Below, in pieces: positions 8,374 through 17,955 of a stretch of DNA of 64,000 bases. The notes under the pieces were generated by a model. That model was not told the origin of the DNA, did not search any database, and saw only the letters and a program-made list of their open reading frames with translations. This stretch comes from Reinekea blandensis MED297 (GTDB taxonomy: Bacteria; Pseudomonadota; Gammaproteobacteria; Pseudomonadales; Natronospirillaceae), in NCBI RefSeq assembly GCF_000153185.1, contig NZ_CH724149.1, forward strand, positions 1,025,262 through 1,089,261, written 5' to 3'. The translations under genes and the position numbers were made by a program. Position 1 is the stretch's first letter, and the number at the start of each line of letters is the position of its first letter.

Positions 8374-9468
8374 ATGGCTAGTATTAAGTTCGATAAAGTT
8401 ATTAAAAGCTATGGTGATGTGAATATCATCAAAGGTCTTGACCTGGATATCCAGGACAAGGAATTCATGGTTCTGGTTGGCCCATCAGGCTGTGGTAAAT
8501 CCACCACGCTGCGCATGATTGCCGGCCTCGAAGAAATTACCGACGGTAAACTCTATATCGGCGATCGCGTGGTTAACACCGTTCACCCGAAAGACCGCGA
8601 TGTGGCCATGGTGTTCCAGAGTTATGCTCTGTATCCGCACATGACGGTTTATGAAAACATCGCTTTCGGCCTGCGCCTGCGCAAGATGGCCAAAGACGAG
8701 ATTGATCGTTTGGTAACGGAAGCTGCTGAGACTCTGGGTCTGGCTCATCTGTTGGATCGTAAGCCGAAAGCACTGTCCGGTGGTCAGCGTCAGCGTGTAG
8801 CCCTGGGTCGAGCCATTGTACGTAAGCCTTCGGTCTTCCTGTTTGACGAACCGTTGTCAAACCTTGATGCCGAGTTGCGTGTTCAAATGCGTGCGGAAAT
8901 TGCAAACCTGCAGAAACGTCTGGGAATTACCTCCGTTTACGTGACGCACGACCAGGTCGAAGCGATGACCATGGGTGACCGGATTGCTGTATTGCATGAC
9001 GGTGAGCTGCGTCAGGTCGGTTCTCCTCTGGATCTGTATGACTCGCCAGCCAACGTTTTTGTGGCTCAGTTCATCGGTACGCCGAACATGAACGTGGTGA
9101 AAATGACGATCTCTGACGATGGTCAGCAGCTGGTACACCCGGATATCACCATTGCGACTCCAGCTCAGTGGAAAGAAGGCATCGATGCGCGTAAGGGCAA
9201 AGAAGTCTTTGTTGGTTTCCGTCCAGAACATGTCCGCGAAGCGGAAGAGCATGAATGGACAAATACCGCTGATATTTCTGGTGTTGTTAAGATTGTTGAA
9301 ACACTGGGTCACGAAGTGGTTGTGCACATGGCTCTGGATCATGAGCAGAAAGAGTTCATCGCGAAGATGGACGTGCATAAGACGCCTCAGATTGGCAGCA
9401 CCATTAATCTGCACATCAATACCGACAAGTTGCACATCTTTGACGGTGAAACTCAGGAACGTCTGTAA
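8374..9468 (+). CDS. MalK/UgpC-type sugar ABC transporter ATPase (orphan)
   Basis: ATP-hydrolysing subunit of CUT1-type sugar importers. The 364 residues have a Walker A GPSGCGKST (36-44), Q-loop FQSYALYPH, signature LSGGQ (134-138), Walker B VFLFDEP (154-160), H-loop His192, and a C-terminal MalK-like regulatory/OB domain (about 240-364) with VGFRPEHVR. It is transcribed alone: no permease or binding-protein gene lies nearby. It may therefore energise several importers encoded elsewhere, as known shared ATPases do; this is inference. The leader carries the best HexR box in the window, linking it to hexose metabolism. MalK and UgpC cannot be told apart reliably from sequence here. A terminator follows. 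Confidence 0.92.
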   Translation: MASIKFDKVIKSYGDVNIIKGLDLDIQDKEFMVLVGPSGCGKSTTLRMIAGLEEITDGKLYIGDRVVNTVHPKDRDVAMVFQSYALYPHMTVYENIAFGLRLRKMAKDEIDRLVTEAAETLGLAHLLDRKPKALSGGQRQRVALGRAIVRKPSVFLFDEPLSNLDAELRVQMRAEIANLQKRLGITSVYVTHDQVEAMTMGDRIAVLHDGELRQVGSPLDLYDSPANVFVAQFIGTPNMNVVKMTISDDGQQLVHPDITIATPAQWKEGIDARKGKEVFVGFRPEHVREAEEHEWTNTADISGVVKIVETLGHEVVVHMALDHEQKEFIAKMDVHKTPQIGSTINLHINTDKLHIFDGETQERL

Positions 9469-9486
9469 ACTTAGGGCGTTACCGTT

Positions 9487-9513
9487 AAAAGCCGGCTTTA
9501 TGCCGGCTTTTTT
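9487..9513 (+). terminator. Rho-independent terminator after the ABC ATPase gene
   Basis: Stem AAAGCCGGC / GCCGGCTTT with a 5-nt loop and a run of T residues, 20 bp past the stop codon. Confidence 0.9.
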
Positions 9514-9614
9514 GTGCGCGCGATCAGCTCGAGTGGTAAAAAACTGAGAAATACCCATCGGTATTTATGGTTGCCGCCGTTACACTAGTCGGATTGTAAA
9601 TTAATGAGTCAGCT

Positions 9615-10844
9615 ATGAAATTTCAGATTGCTTCTCCGAGTCACTATTTCACCGATTTGCGTCTTCCCTGGTCGCGTCATTTAAATGAATGGCCGGAAGA
9701 ATACTTTGTCGAAGTAGCCCGCGGTATTCACCGCAATGTGGTTAAGTTTATTTCGCACAGAGATCAGGTGTATGCGTTAAAAGAGCTGGCGACACCGATT
9801 GCTCAAAAAGAGTATCGCGTGTTACGAGAGTTGGAAGAGCTCGGATTGCCGGTGGTGGAACCGGTTGGGTTGGTGACTCATCGGGATGAAAACGTCGGTG
9901 CGGCGCAAAAAGACCGGAACGATGACGCGATGAGCATGGAAAACCGCGGCTTATTGATAACGAACTACATGGTCGGTGCGCTGCCATATCGGATCATTAT
10001 CCAGCAGGGATTTCCAAAGAGCAGATGTACCAGATGCTGGATGCCTTGGCTGAGCTGTTAGTGCGCTTCACTTATCCGGTTTTACTGGGGGGACTGTTCC
10101 TTTTCCAACGCCTTGTTCCGCCGTGATGCCGGACTGATGGCCGCTTACCTGGTGGATGCCGAAACCGGTGAGTTATTGGACGATTTGACGGATCACCGCC
10201 GAGAGTTTGATCTGGAACTGGCGCACACCAATATCGCCGGGGATTTGATGGACCTTGATGCCTCTGTGGGATTGCCAGGACAACTGGATCCTATTGATCT
10301 GGCAGATTCATTGTTAGTTCGATATGAAAATCTCTGGGCAGAACTGACCCGTTCGGATGTGTTTGATCCTGAAGATCAGTATCTGATCGAAAAACGCATC
10401 GGTCGATTGAATGAACTGGGATTTGACGTTGAAGAAATGGAAATTACCACCGTTGATAATGGTAAGCAGGTTAAGATGGTGCCGCGGGTGGTGGAACATT
10501 GGCATCACAAACGTCGTTTGGCTTCTTTGACAGGGCTGCAGGTTCAGGAAAACCAGGCGCGTCGTCTGTTAAACAGCCTTAACCGCTATCGCATTATCCT
10601 TTCTGAACAAGAAGGACGTGATGTGCCACTGCCAGTCGCCGCCTACCGATGGATTTCAGAGGTGTTTAACCCGTCAGTACAGATTATCCCTCATGATTTG
10701 AAGGGTGGGCTGGACGACGCCGAACTCTTCCACGAGATTCTTGAGCATCGATGGTATCTCAGTGAAGAACGCCACCAGGATGTGGGGATGCCCTATGCCG
10801 CCCAGTCCTATGTCGATAATGTCCTGCGTCAACGTCATCACTGA
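9615..10844 (+). pseudogene. DUF4032 kinase-fold protein gene, interrupted by frameshifts
   Basis: Two fragments in the same frame (9615-10061 and 10113-10844) together make one DUF4032 protein of about 410 residues. The N-terminal part has LPWSRHLNEWPEEYFVEVARG and a Lys-containing VYALKEL kinase-like segment; the C-terminal part has FRRDAGLMAAYLVDAETGEL and YLSEERHQDVGMPYAAQSYV. Between them the coding sense moves through other frames. Restoring single bases near 10004, 10066 and 10083 gives a continuous AGISKEQMYQMLDALAELLV, VRLHLSGFYWGDCSFSN path that fits the family. The three losses sum to three, so the original frame returns. As written, translation stops at 10061, before the WGDCS catalytic-like motif. 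This may be a real pseudogene or base-calling errors. The gene ends 8 bp before the convergent epimerase. Confidence 0.8.
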
Positions 10845-10852
10845 CCTGAACA

Positions 10853-11740
10853 TCAGGCTGGAAATGGCAGGTCTGCCAGCGATGCATTCAAGGTTGGGTA
10901 TTGGAACTCATACCCGAGTTTGAGCAAATGGCTGGGCGCGGCCTTTTGGCCATCGATCAGCAGCGTTTTCATTTCACCCAAGGGGTAGAACACAAAACGC
11001 GGTAAGGGAATGGGGATGGCAACCGGACGATTTGCCACTAACGTCTTACTAAAGCCAGCCTGTCGCTCCGGTTCCGGAGCCGTCAGATTGAAGGTGCCGC
11101 GGGCGTGTTTTTCAATGATGAACTCAAGGGCACAGAGCCAATCCCGGTAATCAATCCAGGACAGCCATTGTTGTCCGTCGCCAAAGACCATACGCATCCC
11201 GCATCGGGTTGGCAGTCGAAAGGGTTCCAGAAACCCTCCGGTTTTGGATAAGACTAGACCGGTACGGACGATGGTGACGATAGCCCCCAGCTTTTCAGCG
11301 GTCTTAGCTGCCTGTTCCCAATCGGCGCACAGTCGGGCGCTGAAATCGTCACCGGCAGGTTGATCCTCGTGGCAGTCTTCTTCGGTAGCGCCATAATAAC
11401 CAATGGCTGATCCTGAAATGAAATGGTCGCAAGTAATGCCTTGTTGGTGTAACGCGCCAATCAGATGCTCGGTCAACCCGATTCTTGATTCACGCAGGCG
11501 GGATTTGTAACCCCGGGTCCATGGTCGCCCCATGATGGGCAGGCCGGCCAGGTTCACGACCAGGTGCAAATGCTGGCTGATGTCAGCCACTTCAGCAGGG
11601 TCGTTGATCACGACATCGGTGTCGGGTCTGTGCTGATGCGCCAGTCCAATGACTGTGTAACCCCGGTTTTTCAGTACCGGGATGAGTTGCGTGCCCAACA
11701 GCCCTGACGCGCCGGTGACCAGTGCATAACGTTTTGACAT
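10853..11740 (-). CDS. TIGR01777-type NAD-dependent epimerase (YfcH-like)
   Basis: A 295-residue extended short-chain dehydrogenase/epimerase. The N-terminal Rossmann motif LVTGASGLLGTQLIP, active-site region FISGSAIGYYG, and C-terminal PRFVFYPLGEMKTLLIDGQKAAPSHLLKLGY with a DUF1731-like end are typical of the YfcH/TIGR01777 group, whose substrate is unknown. AGGAG lies 7 nt before the ATG at 11740. It is convergent with the broken DUF4032 gene and divergent from the ABC exporter. Confidence 0.9.
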   Translation of the reverse strand: MSKRYALVTGASGLLGTQLIPVLKNRGYTVIGLAHQHRPDTDVVINDPAEVADISQHLHLVVNLAGLPIMGRPWTRGYKSRLRESRIGLTEHLIGALHQQGITCDHFISGSAIGYYGATEEDCHEDQPAGDDFSARLCADWEQAAKTAEKLGAIVTIVRTGLVLSKTGGFLEPFRLPTRCGMRMVFGDGQQWLSWIDYRDWLCALEFIIEKHARGTFNLTAPEPERQAGFSKTLVANRPVAIPIPLPRFVFYPLGEMKTLLIDGQKAAPSHLLKLGYEFQYPTLNASLADLPFPA

Positions 11741-11812
11741 TGAAATTCTCCTGTTTGCACATACCTATACGGGCCTGACGGCAAATTATCTCAATAGTAA
11801 GGCTATATCGAT

Positions 11813-12736
11813 ATGGCGAATGCCCTGGAAATATCCAATCTGGTGAAAGTCTATGACAACGGTTTTAAAGCACTCAATGGTATCGATCTAACCGTCCCCC
11901 AAGGGGACTTTTTCGCGTTGCTTGGCCCTAATGGCGCAGGCAAGTCGACGTCACTGGGGATTGTATCGTCATTGGTGAACAAAACCTCAGGAACCGTCAA
12001 AGTTAACGGGTTCGATCTGGATTCCCAGCGGGAGCAGGTGAAACGCTCGCTGGGTGTCGTGCCTCAGGAGTTTAACTTTAATGCTTTTGAGAAAGTGCTG
12101 GACATCGTTGTTCAACAAGCCGGGTATTATGGATTACCTCGTAAGCTGGCACTGACTCGCGCAGAGACCTATCTGAAGCAGCTCGATCTGTGGGAGAAGC
12201 GGGACACGGCAGCGCGCATGCTGTCCGGTGGGATGAAACGACGCTTGATGATTGCCCGAGCGTTGGTTCATGAGCCGAAGATACTGATTCTCGATGAGCC
12301 TACAGCCGGGGTCGATATCGAAATCCGCCGCTCTATGTGGCGCTTTCTGAATGAACTGAACCGGCAGGGCACGACGATCATTCTGACGACGCACTATCTG
12401 GAAGAGGCCGAAACCCTGTGTCCGAATCTGGCCATCATCGGTAAAGGCAATATTATTGCTCAGGGGCCGACCAAGGCCTTGTTAAAAGACAAAGACCGAT
12501 CGACGTTTGTCGCGGATTTCACGGCATCGATTACTGAGCTGCCACCGACGCTGGTATCGGACTATGGCGCGACCCTGGTCGAAGGCGGCAGTATTGAGTT
12601 TCATACCCGTCAGGGACAAACCTTAAACGAAGTTTTCGCCTGCTTTAACGAGCATGACCTGGAAGCGATCAGCATCCGGCCTAAAACCAATCGGCTGGAA
12701 GAACTGTTTGTTGACCTGACAACCGAATCTGAATAA
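11813..12736 (+). CDS. ABC-2 type exporter ATPase (YadG-like)
   Basis: 307-residue ATP-binding subunit with Walker A GPNGAGKS (about 38-45), signature LSGGMKRRL, Walker [11 protein letters not shown] and switch TTHYLEEAE. The segment [27 protein letters not shown] resembles E. coli YadG. It pairs with the membrane subunit 12 bp downstream. Substrate is unknown. After the ATPase core an additional 80 residues form a C-terminal domain common in this subfamily. Confidence 0.92.
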   Translation: MANALEISNLVKVYDNGFKALNGIDLTVPQGDFFALLGPNGAGKSTSLGIVSSLVNKTSGTVKVNGFDLDSQREQVKRSLGVVPQEFNFNAFEKVLDIVVQQAGYYGLPRKLALTRAETYLKQLDLWEKRDTAARMLSGGMKRRLMIARALVHEPKILILDEPTAGVDIEIRRSMWRFLNELNRQGTTIILTTHYLEEAETLCPNLAIIGKGNIIAQGPTKALLKDKDRSTFVADFTASITELPPTLVSDYGATLVEGGSIEFHTRQGQTLNEVFACFNEHDLEAISIRPKTNRLEELFVDLTTESE

Positions 12737-12748
12737 CGCGAGGTATCT

Positions 12749-13519
12749 ATGACGCATCCATATTGGGTCGCTTTTACATCGATTGTCTATAAAGAAGTAC
12801 GCCGATTTCTGCGCATCTGGCCTCAGACGTTGCTGCCGCCCGCCATTACCATGGTGTTGTATTTTGTCATTTTCGGAAACCTGATTGGTCGCCGTATCGG
12901 AGACATGGGCGGTTTCGACTACATGCAGTTCATTGTCCCGGGTTTGATCATGATGACGGTCATCACCAACAGTTACGGCAATGTCAGTTCCAGTTTTTTT
13001 TCCAACAAGTTTCAAAAGTCGATTGAAGAACTGTTGGTCTCGCCGGTACCAAACTGGATTATCTTGTCGGGCTTTGTCGTCGGCGGTGTCGCCCGAGGGT
13101 TGGCCTGCGGACTGATTGTTATGCTGTTAAGCCTGTGGTTTACGCATTTACCGATTTCGAACCTGGCCATCACCGTCTCGGTGATTCTGATGACCGCGGT
13201 CGTGTTTTCCATCGCCGGTTTGATCAACGCCATCTTTGCGACTAAGTTTGATGATGTCACCATTGTGCCTACTTTCATTCTTACGCCGCTGACCTACTTG
13301 GGAGGTGTGTTTTACTCGGTCAGTCTGTTGCCCGACGTTTGGCAGTGGATCAGCAAACTGAACCCGATTTTGTATATGGTGAACACCTTCCGTTACGGCA
13401 TTATCGGGGTATCGGACATTCCCATCGGCTTTGCTTATTTTATGCTGTTTGTGTTTGTCGTGGTGTTAGGTGGCTGGGCGATGTACCTGCTGAATACAGG
13501 TCGAGGTCTGCGTAGCTGA
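12749..13519 (+). CDS. ABC-2 type exporter permease (YadH-like)
   Basis: 256-residue membrane protein with about six hydrophobic segments, including TLLPPAITMVLYFVIFGNLI, YMQFIVPGLIMMTVITN and YFMLFVFVVVLGGWAMYLL. The LLVSPVPNWIILSGFVVGG and PLTYLGGVFYSVSLLP stretches match the ABC-2 permease family of YadH. GAGG lies 6 nt before the ATG. It forms a two-gene operon with the ATPase upstream. Confidence 0.92.
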   Translation: MTHPYWVAFTSIVYKEVRRFLRIWPQTLLPPAITMVLYFVIFGNLIGRRIGDMGGFDYMQFIVPGLIMMTVITNSYGNVSSSFFSNKFQKSIEELLVSPVPNWIILSGFVVGGVARGLACGLIVMLLSLWFTHLPISNLAITVSVILMTAVVFSIAGLINAIFATKFDDVTIVPTFILTPLTYLGGVFYSVSLLPDVWQWISKLNPILYMVNTFRYGIIGVSDIPIGFAYFMLFVFVVVLGGWAMYLLNTGRGLRS

Positions 13520-13553
13520 TCTGTGGCTGATAATTAACGATTTCGGAGTATAT

Positions 13554-14381
13554 ATGGCCTTGCCAGAACAGTCCCCACTGGGTAAACAGAGTGCTTATGT
13601 TGACACTTACACGCCTTCATTGCTATTCCCGATCCCCCGTCAGGATAAGCGCGATGAGATTGGTGTGTCGGGTGATCTGCCGTTCCAGGGGGTTGATATC
13701 TGGAACGCTTATGAACTGTCTTGGTTAAACCAACGGGGTAAGCCCGTGGTGGCATTGGCCGAGTTTTTCATACCGGCGGACAGTAAAAATATTATTGAAT
13801 CCAAGTCATTCAAACTGTATCTGAACACCTTTAATCAGACACGATTTGCCTCTGCACGAGACGTACAGGACCGTTTAACGGAAGATCTGAGTACTGCGGC
13901 TCAGGCTCCGGTTAAGGTGACGGTCGTTGAGCTTGGTCAGGCAGGACACAGTGCCGATATTTACCAATGGAATGCACAGTGCATTGATGATCTTGATATC
14001 GACGTGACTCAGTATCATGCCGATCCGAGTATCTTGAGCATTGAAGATGGTGAACCGGTTCACGAGCGGCTGTGTTCTCATCTGCTGAAGTCAAACTGCC
14101 TGGTCACCGGCCAGCCGGATTGGGGCAGCGTGCTGATCGAATATCGGGGGCCGAAAATCAATCACGACGCGTTGCTCGCCTATCTGATTTCTTTCCGGCA
14201 GCACAATGAGTTCCATGAACAGTGCGTGGAGCGGATTTTTGTCGATCTGATGGCTCAGTGTGATTGCCAGGAACTGACGGTGTACGCGCGATATGTCCGT
14301 CGCGGCGGTCTCGATATTAATCCCTATCGATCGAACCGGCCAGACGCATACCCGGAAAACGAACGATTGGTCCGGCAGTAG
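13554..14381 (+). CDS. queF: NADPH-dependent 7-cyano-7-deazaguanine reductase
   Basis: Reduces preQ0 to preQ1 in queuosine tRNA modification. The 275 residues fit the long, two-domain (YqcD-type) QueF. Visible features are the E(S/L)KSxK-like ESKSFKLYLNTFNQTRF and a nitrile-attacking Cys at about 182 in LKSNCLVTGQPDWGSV, followed by FRQHNEFHEQCVERIF, all family hallmarks. GGAG precedes the ATG. It ends 3 bp before the convergent cyclase gene with no obvious terminator. Confidence 0.96.
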   Translation: MALPEQSPLGKQSAYVDTYTPSLLFPIPRQDKRDEIGVSGDLPFQGVDIWNAYELSWLNQRGKPVVALAEFFIPADSKNIIESKSFKLYLNTFNQTRFASARDVQDRLTEDLSTAAQAPVKVTVVELGQAGHSADIYQWNAQCIDDLDIDVTQYHADPSILSIEDGEPVHERLCSHLLKSNCLVTGQPDWGSVLIEYRGPKINHDALLAYLISFRQHNEFHEQCVERIFVDLMAQCDCQELTVYARYVRRGGLDINPYRSNRPDAYPENERLVRQ

Positions 14382-14384
14382 GCT

Positions 14385-15842
14385 TTAAATCGATTTATCC
14401 GTCAGGGTGCTTTTTACCTTATCGATCATGTCGATGATCTTATCTTTGTCATACTGACGGATTTTTTCCATGTCCATGGACATGGAAAAACCCTCAAGAT
14501 CCAGCTCGGTAAATGAGCGACGGGCACCCAGGTCTTTGCGGAAGTCCACCACCTGATAAACGGGGATAGGTCGGCTGAACCCTTTAGCCCGGATCTGTCC
14601 TTTTTCCCGGCACAAAATGCGATCCTTAATCAGTGAGAAGGTCTCATAGGACACCAGAATTTCGGAAGGTTCTGCGGAGGACTCCAATCGCGACGCGAGG
14701 TTGACCTCCTTGCCGAGCAGGGTGTAGTCCATTCTTGTTTCAGCACCGAAGTTTCCGACCGTACAGTATCCAGTATTAATGCCCATGCGAATTTCGAGAG
14801 GCTGTTGAATACCTTGGGCGCGCCAGCGCTGGCGCAATACCTTCATGTGTTTGCGCATTTCGATCGCCATCGCAACACAGGCTTCGGCGTCCTGCTTTAC
14901 GCCTTTGGTTTCCGGGTCACCAAAGAACACCATAATGGCATCACCAATAAACTTATCGATGGTGCCACCGTGCTTCATGACGATTTTACTCATTTCAGTC
15001 AGATAGGTGTTAATCAGCGCGGTTAATGATTCGGATTCCATCTGCTCGGACAGTTCGCTGAAACCTTTAATATCAGAGAAAAAGATCACCAGACGCTTGC
15101 GTTTGGTTTCCAGCTTAACGTCTTGTTTCCCGCTGAAGATGTTTTCCCAGACCTGGGGCGATAAATATTTGGATAGCTTGCGCGATAAGGATCGGTACTT
15201 TTCATTTTGCTTATACATTTCCAAACGCGCCGCTTTCAGACGTCTGGCCGATTGATTGGTATAGAAGGCCGTGATGGCGACGTACAAGCCGGTACCAAAG
15301 GCTGCAATCAGTGAAGTCAGCAGCGGCGGTTCGGTAATCTGAAAGTTCGGAATGAAATAGAACATCAGGAAGGCGCCTGCAGACATGAAACTCAGGCACA
15401 GCATGTAGGCCAGGGCCTGCCCCATGGCAATGAAACTGGCGTTGGCCATAATCAGTATGAAGATGGTCGGTATGATGGGCAGTCCCATGACCACCAAAAC
15501 CGTACCGATGAAGAAGGCATCAAACAGAATCAGCGTGTACCCGACTTGTTTCGGGTAGCGACGACGCAACCTAAGACTGGCAAAGCGGACTAATGTCGGG
15601 TAGGCAAGACAAAAGGCGACCACCAGCGAGTAAAACTGAGAGATACCGCCATAGGTGATACTGCTGACCAGTGTTCCGGCAAGGGTCAGATAAATGATGG
15701 ATCTGGAGTTGAATTCTGCTGAAATCGACAGCACGGTAAAGTCATCGAACAACTCAAGCTCTTGGGTGGCTGAGTGATTGCGGCTTTTCGCTGAGGGTGT
15801 CTTCCCGTTTTGTTGTTGTCGTTTGGCCGGCCGTGTCGCCAT
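14385..15842 (-). CDS. Membrane class III adenylate cyclase
   Basis: 485 residues: a charged N-terminus, then about five or six membrane segments (residues 50-190, such as SIIYLTLAGTLVSSITYGG and IPTIFILIMANASFIAMGQAL), a short coiled linker near 200-225, and a C-terminal class III cyclase domain (about 245-430). Metal-binding Asp residues are seen in FFSDIKGFSEL and FIGDAIMVFFG, and the adenine-specifying Asp and transition-state Asn/Arg in DYTLLGKEVNLASRLE. These favour ATP over GTP as substrate. The membrane part may sense a signal, but I recognise no named input domain. A perfect 28-bp palindrome lies inside the coding sequence near the 3' end. Confidence 0.88.
   Translation of the reverse strand: MATRPAKRQQQNGKTPSAKSRNHSATQELELFDDFTVLSISAEFNSRSIIYLTLAGTLVSSITYGGISQFYSLVVAFCLAYPTLVRFASLRLRRRYPKQVGYTLILFDAFFIGTVLVVMGLPIIPTIFILIMANASFIAMGQALAYMLCLSFMSAGAFLMFYFIPNFQITEPPLLTSLIAAFGTGLYVAITAFYTNQSARRLKAARLEMYKQNEKYRSLSRKLSKYLSPQVWENIFSGKQDVKLETKRKRLVIFFSDIKGFSELSEQMESESLTALINTYLTEMSKIVMKHGGTIDKFIGDAIMVFFGDPETKGVKQDAEACVAMAIEMRKHMKVLRQRWRAQGIQQPLEIRMGINTGYCTVGNFGAETRMDYTLLGKEVNLASRLESSAEPSEILVSYETFSLIKDRILCREKGQIRAKGFSRPIPVYQVVDFRKDLGARRSFTELDLEGFSMSMDMEKIRQYDKDKIIDMIDKVKSTLTDKSI
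14463..14490. repeat. Perfect 28-bp palindrome within the cyclase gene
   Basis: The stretch is its own reverse complement over 28 bp: five T, then an 18-bp core centred on CCATGG, then five A. It encodes FSMSMDMEK of the cyclase. It lies 82 bp past the queF stop on the other strand and could form a hairpin or cruciform. Function is unknown. Confidence 0.7.
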
Positions 15843-15939
15843 AAGAACTGGTTACCTGTATTTCCAACGGTGATGAATGGGGTGCACGTTATCGATATGA
15901 TAATGTACTGCAAAACAGACTGTAAATCATGGGATTATC

Positions 15940-16533
15940 ATGACAATTAAACAGAATCCCGGGCTGGTTGATGGCCTGCGGTTTCGGGTTTCGCACCCGA
16001 AGCTGTCGGAACCGATGCCCAGCGACGAGGAACTGGCCACAGCCTATCAGGCCGCATTTAGGGCGCCGGACCACGCGTGGTTAAGGCCGTGGCGGTTTAT
16101 TGAATGCCGCCATGACGAACGTGAGCGTTTAGGTGAGATGTTTGTGGAAGGATTACTGGCTGATGGCACTTCATTGCCAGAGCATAAACTGGAGAAAATC
16201 CGCAAAGGTCCCTTGCGAGCCCCGCTCGTGATTGTCTGTTACGCCCGGATCATTGACCACGTTAAAGTCCCCCGCTTGGAACAGGAAATCGCGACTGGGT
16301 GTGCCGCCAATAATCTGGTGTCGGCGCTTTATGGTTTAGGCTATGCGGCGGTGTGGCGGAGCGGGCATCCGGCATTTTCTTCCGGGGTCAGACAGCGTTT
16401 GAACCTGGATGAGTCATCGCAGATTGTCGGCATGCTCTATGTGGGCAGTCCCGTCGGAGATGTAAAGAAAGTGCCGGAGTTAGAGCGCGCCGATTTCGTA
16501 ACGACCTTGTCTGAACAGGTCGATCTGACTTAA
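15940..16533 (+). CDS. Nitroreductase family FMN protein (YdjA-like)
   Basis: 197-residue nitroreductase-fold protein, short like E. coli YdjA. APDHAWLRPWRFIEC holds the FMN-binding region, and CAANNLVSALYGLGYAAVWRSG with PVGDVK near the end fits the family. The physiological substrate of this subgroup is unknown. The ribosome site is weak. The gene diverges from the cyclase gene and lies upstream of the tRNA genes. Confidence 0.88.
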   Translation: MTIKQNPGLVDGLRFRVSHPKLSEPMPSDEELATAYQAAFRAPDHAWLRPWRFIECRHDERERLGEMFVEGLLADGTSLPEHKLEKIRKGPLRAPLVIVCYARIIDHVKVPRLEQEIATGCAANNLVSALYGLGYAAVWRSGHPAFSSGVRQRLNLDESSQIVGMLYVGSPVGDVKKVPELERADFVTTLSEQVDLT

Positions 16534-16607
16534 AATTCTTTTCGACACAGATGAGGATTTGACTCAGAGTTAACACTCGCTAAATCATTGTTTTTGAAAG
16601 ATAAACC

Positions 16608-16636
16608 TTGAAATCTTCAAAACTATCCATTAAAGT
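16608..16636 (+). promoter_or_regulatory. tRNA promoter with GC-rich discriminator
   Basis: TTGAAA at 16608-16613 and TAAAGT at 16631-16636 are separated by 17 nt. A GCGCGCC discriminator follows, a feature of stable-RNA promoters under stringent control. The first tRNA starts at 16649. Confidence 0.6.
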
Positions 16637-16648
16637 GCGCGCCTCTTC

Positions 16649-16738
16649 GGTGAGTTGTCCGAGTGGCTGAAGGAGCACGCCTGGAAAGCGTGTATACGAG
16701 AAATCGTATCGAGAGTTCGAATCTCTCACTCACCGCCA
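16649..16738 (+). tRNA. tRNA-Ser (GGA anticodon)
   Basis: 90 nt including encoded CCA. The acceptor arm GGTGAGT pairs with ACTCACC, the long variable arm typical of serine tRNA is present (TATACGAG...CGTATCGAG), and the anticodon GGA is at 16683-16685. Confidence 0.97.
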
Positions 16739-16742
16739 ACGT

Positions 16743-16795
<53 letters not shown>

Positions 16796-16819
<24 letters not shown>

Positions 16820-17116
16820 ACTTTCTGTTTTGTCAGCTTAGTATCGCCCATTTCAGGGTCGGGTCCGAAGGCGGCCCCGTTCAAATCCCTCTGCTCCGAC
16901 CAACTTTCTGTTTTGTCAGCTTAGTATCGCTCATTTCAGGGTCGGGTCCGAAGGCGGCCCCGTTCGAGTCCCTCTGCTCCGGCCAACTTCCTGTTTTGTC
17001 AGCTTAGTATCGTCCATTTCAGGGTCGTGTCCGAAGGCGGCCCCGTTCGAATCCCTCTGCTCCGACCAACTTCCTGTTTTGTCAGCTTAGTATCGCCCAT
17101 TACAGGGTCGGGTCCG
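16796..17116 (+). repeat. Tandem 83-bp repeats carrying the tRNA-Pro 3' end
   Basis: The tRNA-Pro 3' segment (T-loop side through CCA) recurs with its CCA ending at 16819, 16902, 16985 and 17068, an exact 83-bp period. Between copies is a conserved spacer containing TTTTGTCAGCTTAGTATCG and GGGTCGGGTCCGAAGGCGG. A fourth spacer ends at 17116, so three full copies and a partial one follow the real tRNA. Copies differ by few bases; the third reads CTCCGGCCA instead of CTCCGACCA. The 5' part of the tRNA is not repeated, so these are not tRNA genes. The layout resembles the E. coli tyrT repeats, which carry a tRNA-Tyr 3' end. Confidence 0.95.
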
Positions 17117-17354
17117 TTTGCTTCGATCACTTTCTTATATCTCAGAATGACTGTCAGTTCGGTGGCTACCTTATAAAGGTTAAGTCCATGACGTATGTGC
17201 GTTGTTTTTCTGTAGGCCAATCTCCGGCTGAGAAATATCAGTAACGGCTTACCTGTTTGCGGCGAGTTTATTCGAGAAACGAGGTTTTTCAGAGGGAGGA
17301 GGAGAGAGCTAGTGGAATGCCTGCCTTGGGGAGGCAGGCGGAAATGTCTGTCGG
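17117..17354. other. Non-coding stretch with a hairpin
   Basis: Between the repeat array and the ComEA-like gene I see no convincing gene. A hairpin at 17319-17339 (GCCTGCCT / GAGGCAGGC) lies just past the ComEA-like stop codon and may stop transcription there, although no T tract follows on either strand. Confidence 0.45.
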
Positions 17355-17870
<516 letters not shown>

Positions 17871-17879
17871 TTAGGCTAA

Positions 17880-17889
17880 TTGTTAACAA
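17880..17889. promoter_or_regulatory. Distal prp operator palindrome
   Basis: A perfect palindrome TTGTTAACAA, followed by TATA. An identical copy lies 63 bp downstream, about six helical turns away. The likely ligand is the GntR-family regulator encoded directly downstream. Confidence 0.6.
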
Positions 17890-17942
17890 TATAGATTGAT
17901 ATTCCGAGTAATCTCAGTAAAGTCACGCCAATTACTTAGGTA

Positions 17943-17952
17943 TTGTTAACAA
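17943..17952. promoter_or_regulatory. Proximal prp operator palindrome overlapping the translation start region
   Basis: Second perfect TTGTTAACAA, ending 3 nt before the ATG of the regulator gene and occupying the place where a Shine-Dalgarno would be expected. Binding here would fit autorepression. Confidence 0.6.
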
Positions 17953-17955
17953 AAT

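Noticed and set aside
8857..9558. A 233-residue minus-strand reading frame opposite the ABC ATPase gene
   Set aside because: It runs antisense to strongly conserved ATPase coding sequence and through its terminator.
9615..10844. Two separate genes at 9615-10061 and 10113-10844
   Set aside because: The fragments are adjacent parts of one DUF4032 protein, and the missing middle is encoded in other frames between them.
16820..17116. Additional tRNA-Pro genes in the repeat array
   Set aside because: Only the 3' end through CCA recurs. Acceptor 5' strand, D arm and anticodon arm are missing, and the T-stem partner is not kept.
17319..17339. Strong terminator for the tRNA transcript or the ComEA-like gene
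   Set aside because: The hairpin is clear, but no T tract follows on either strand, so it is noted only as a hairpin.
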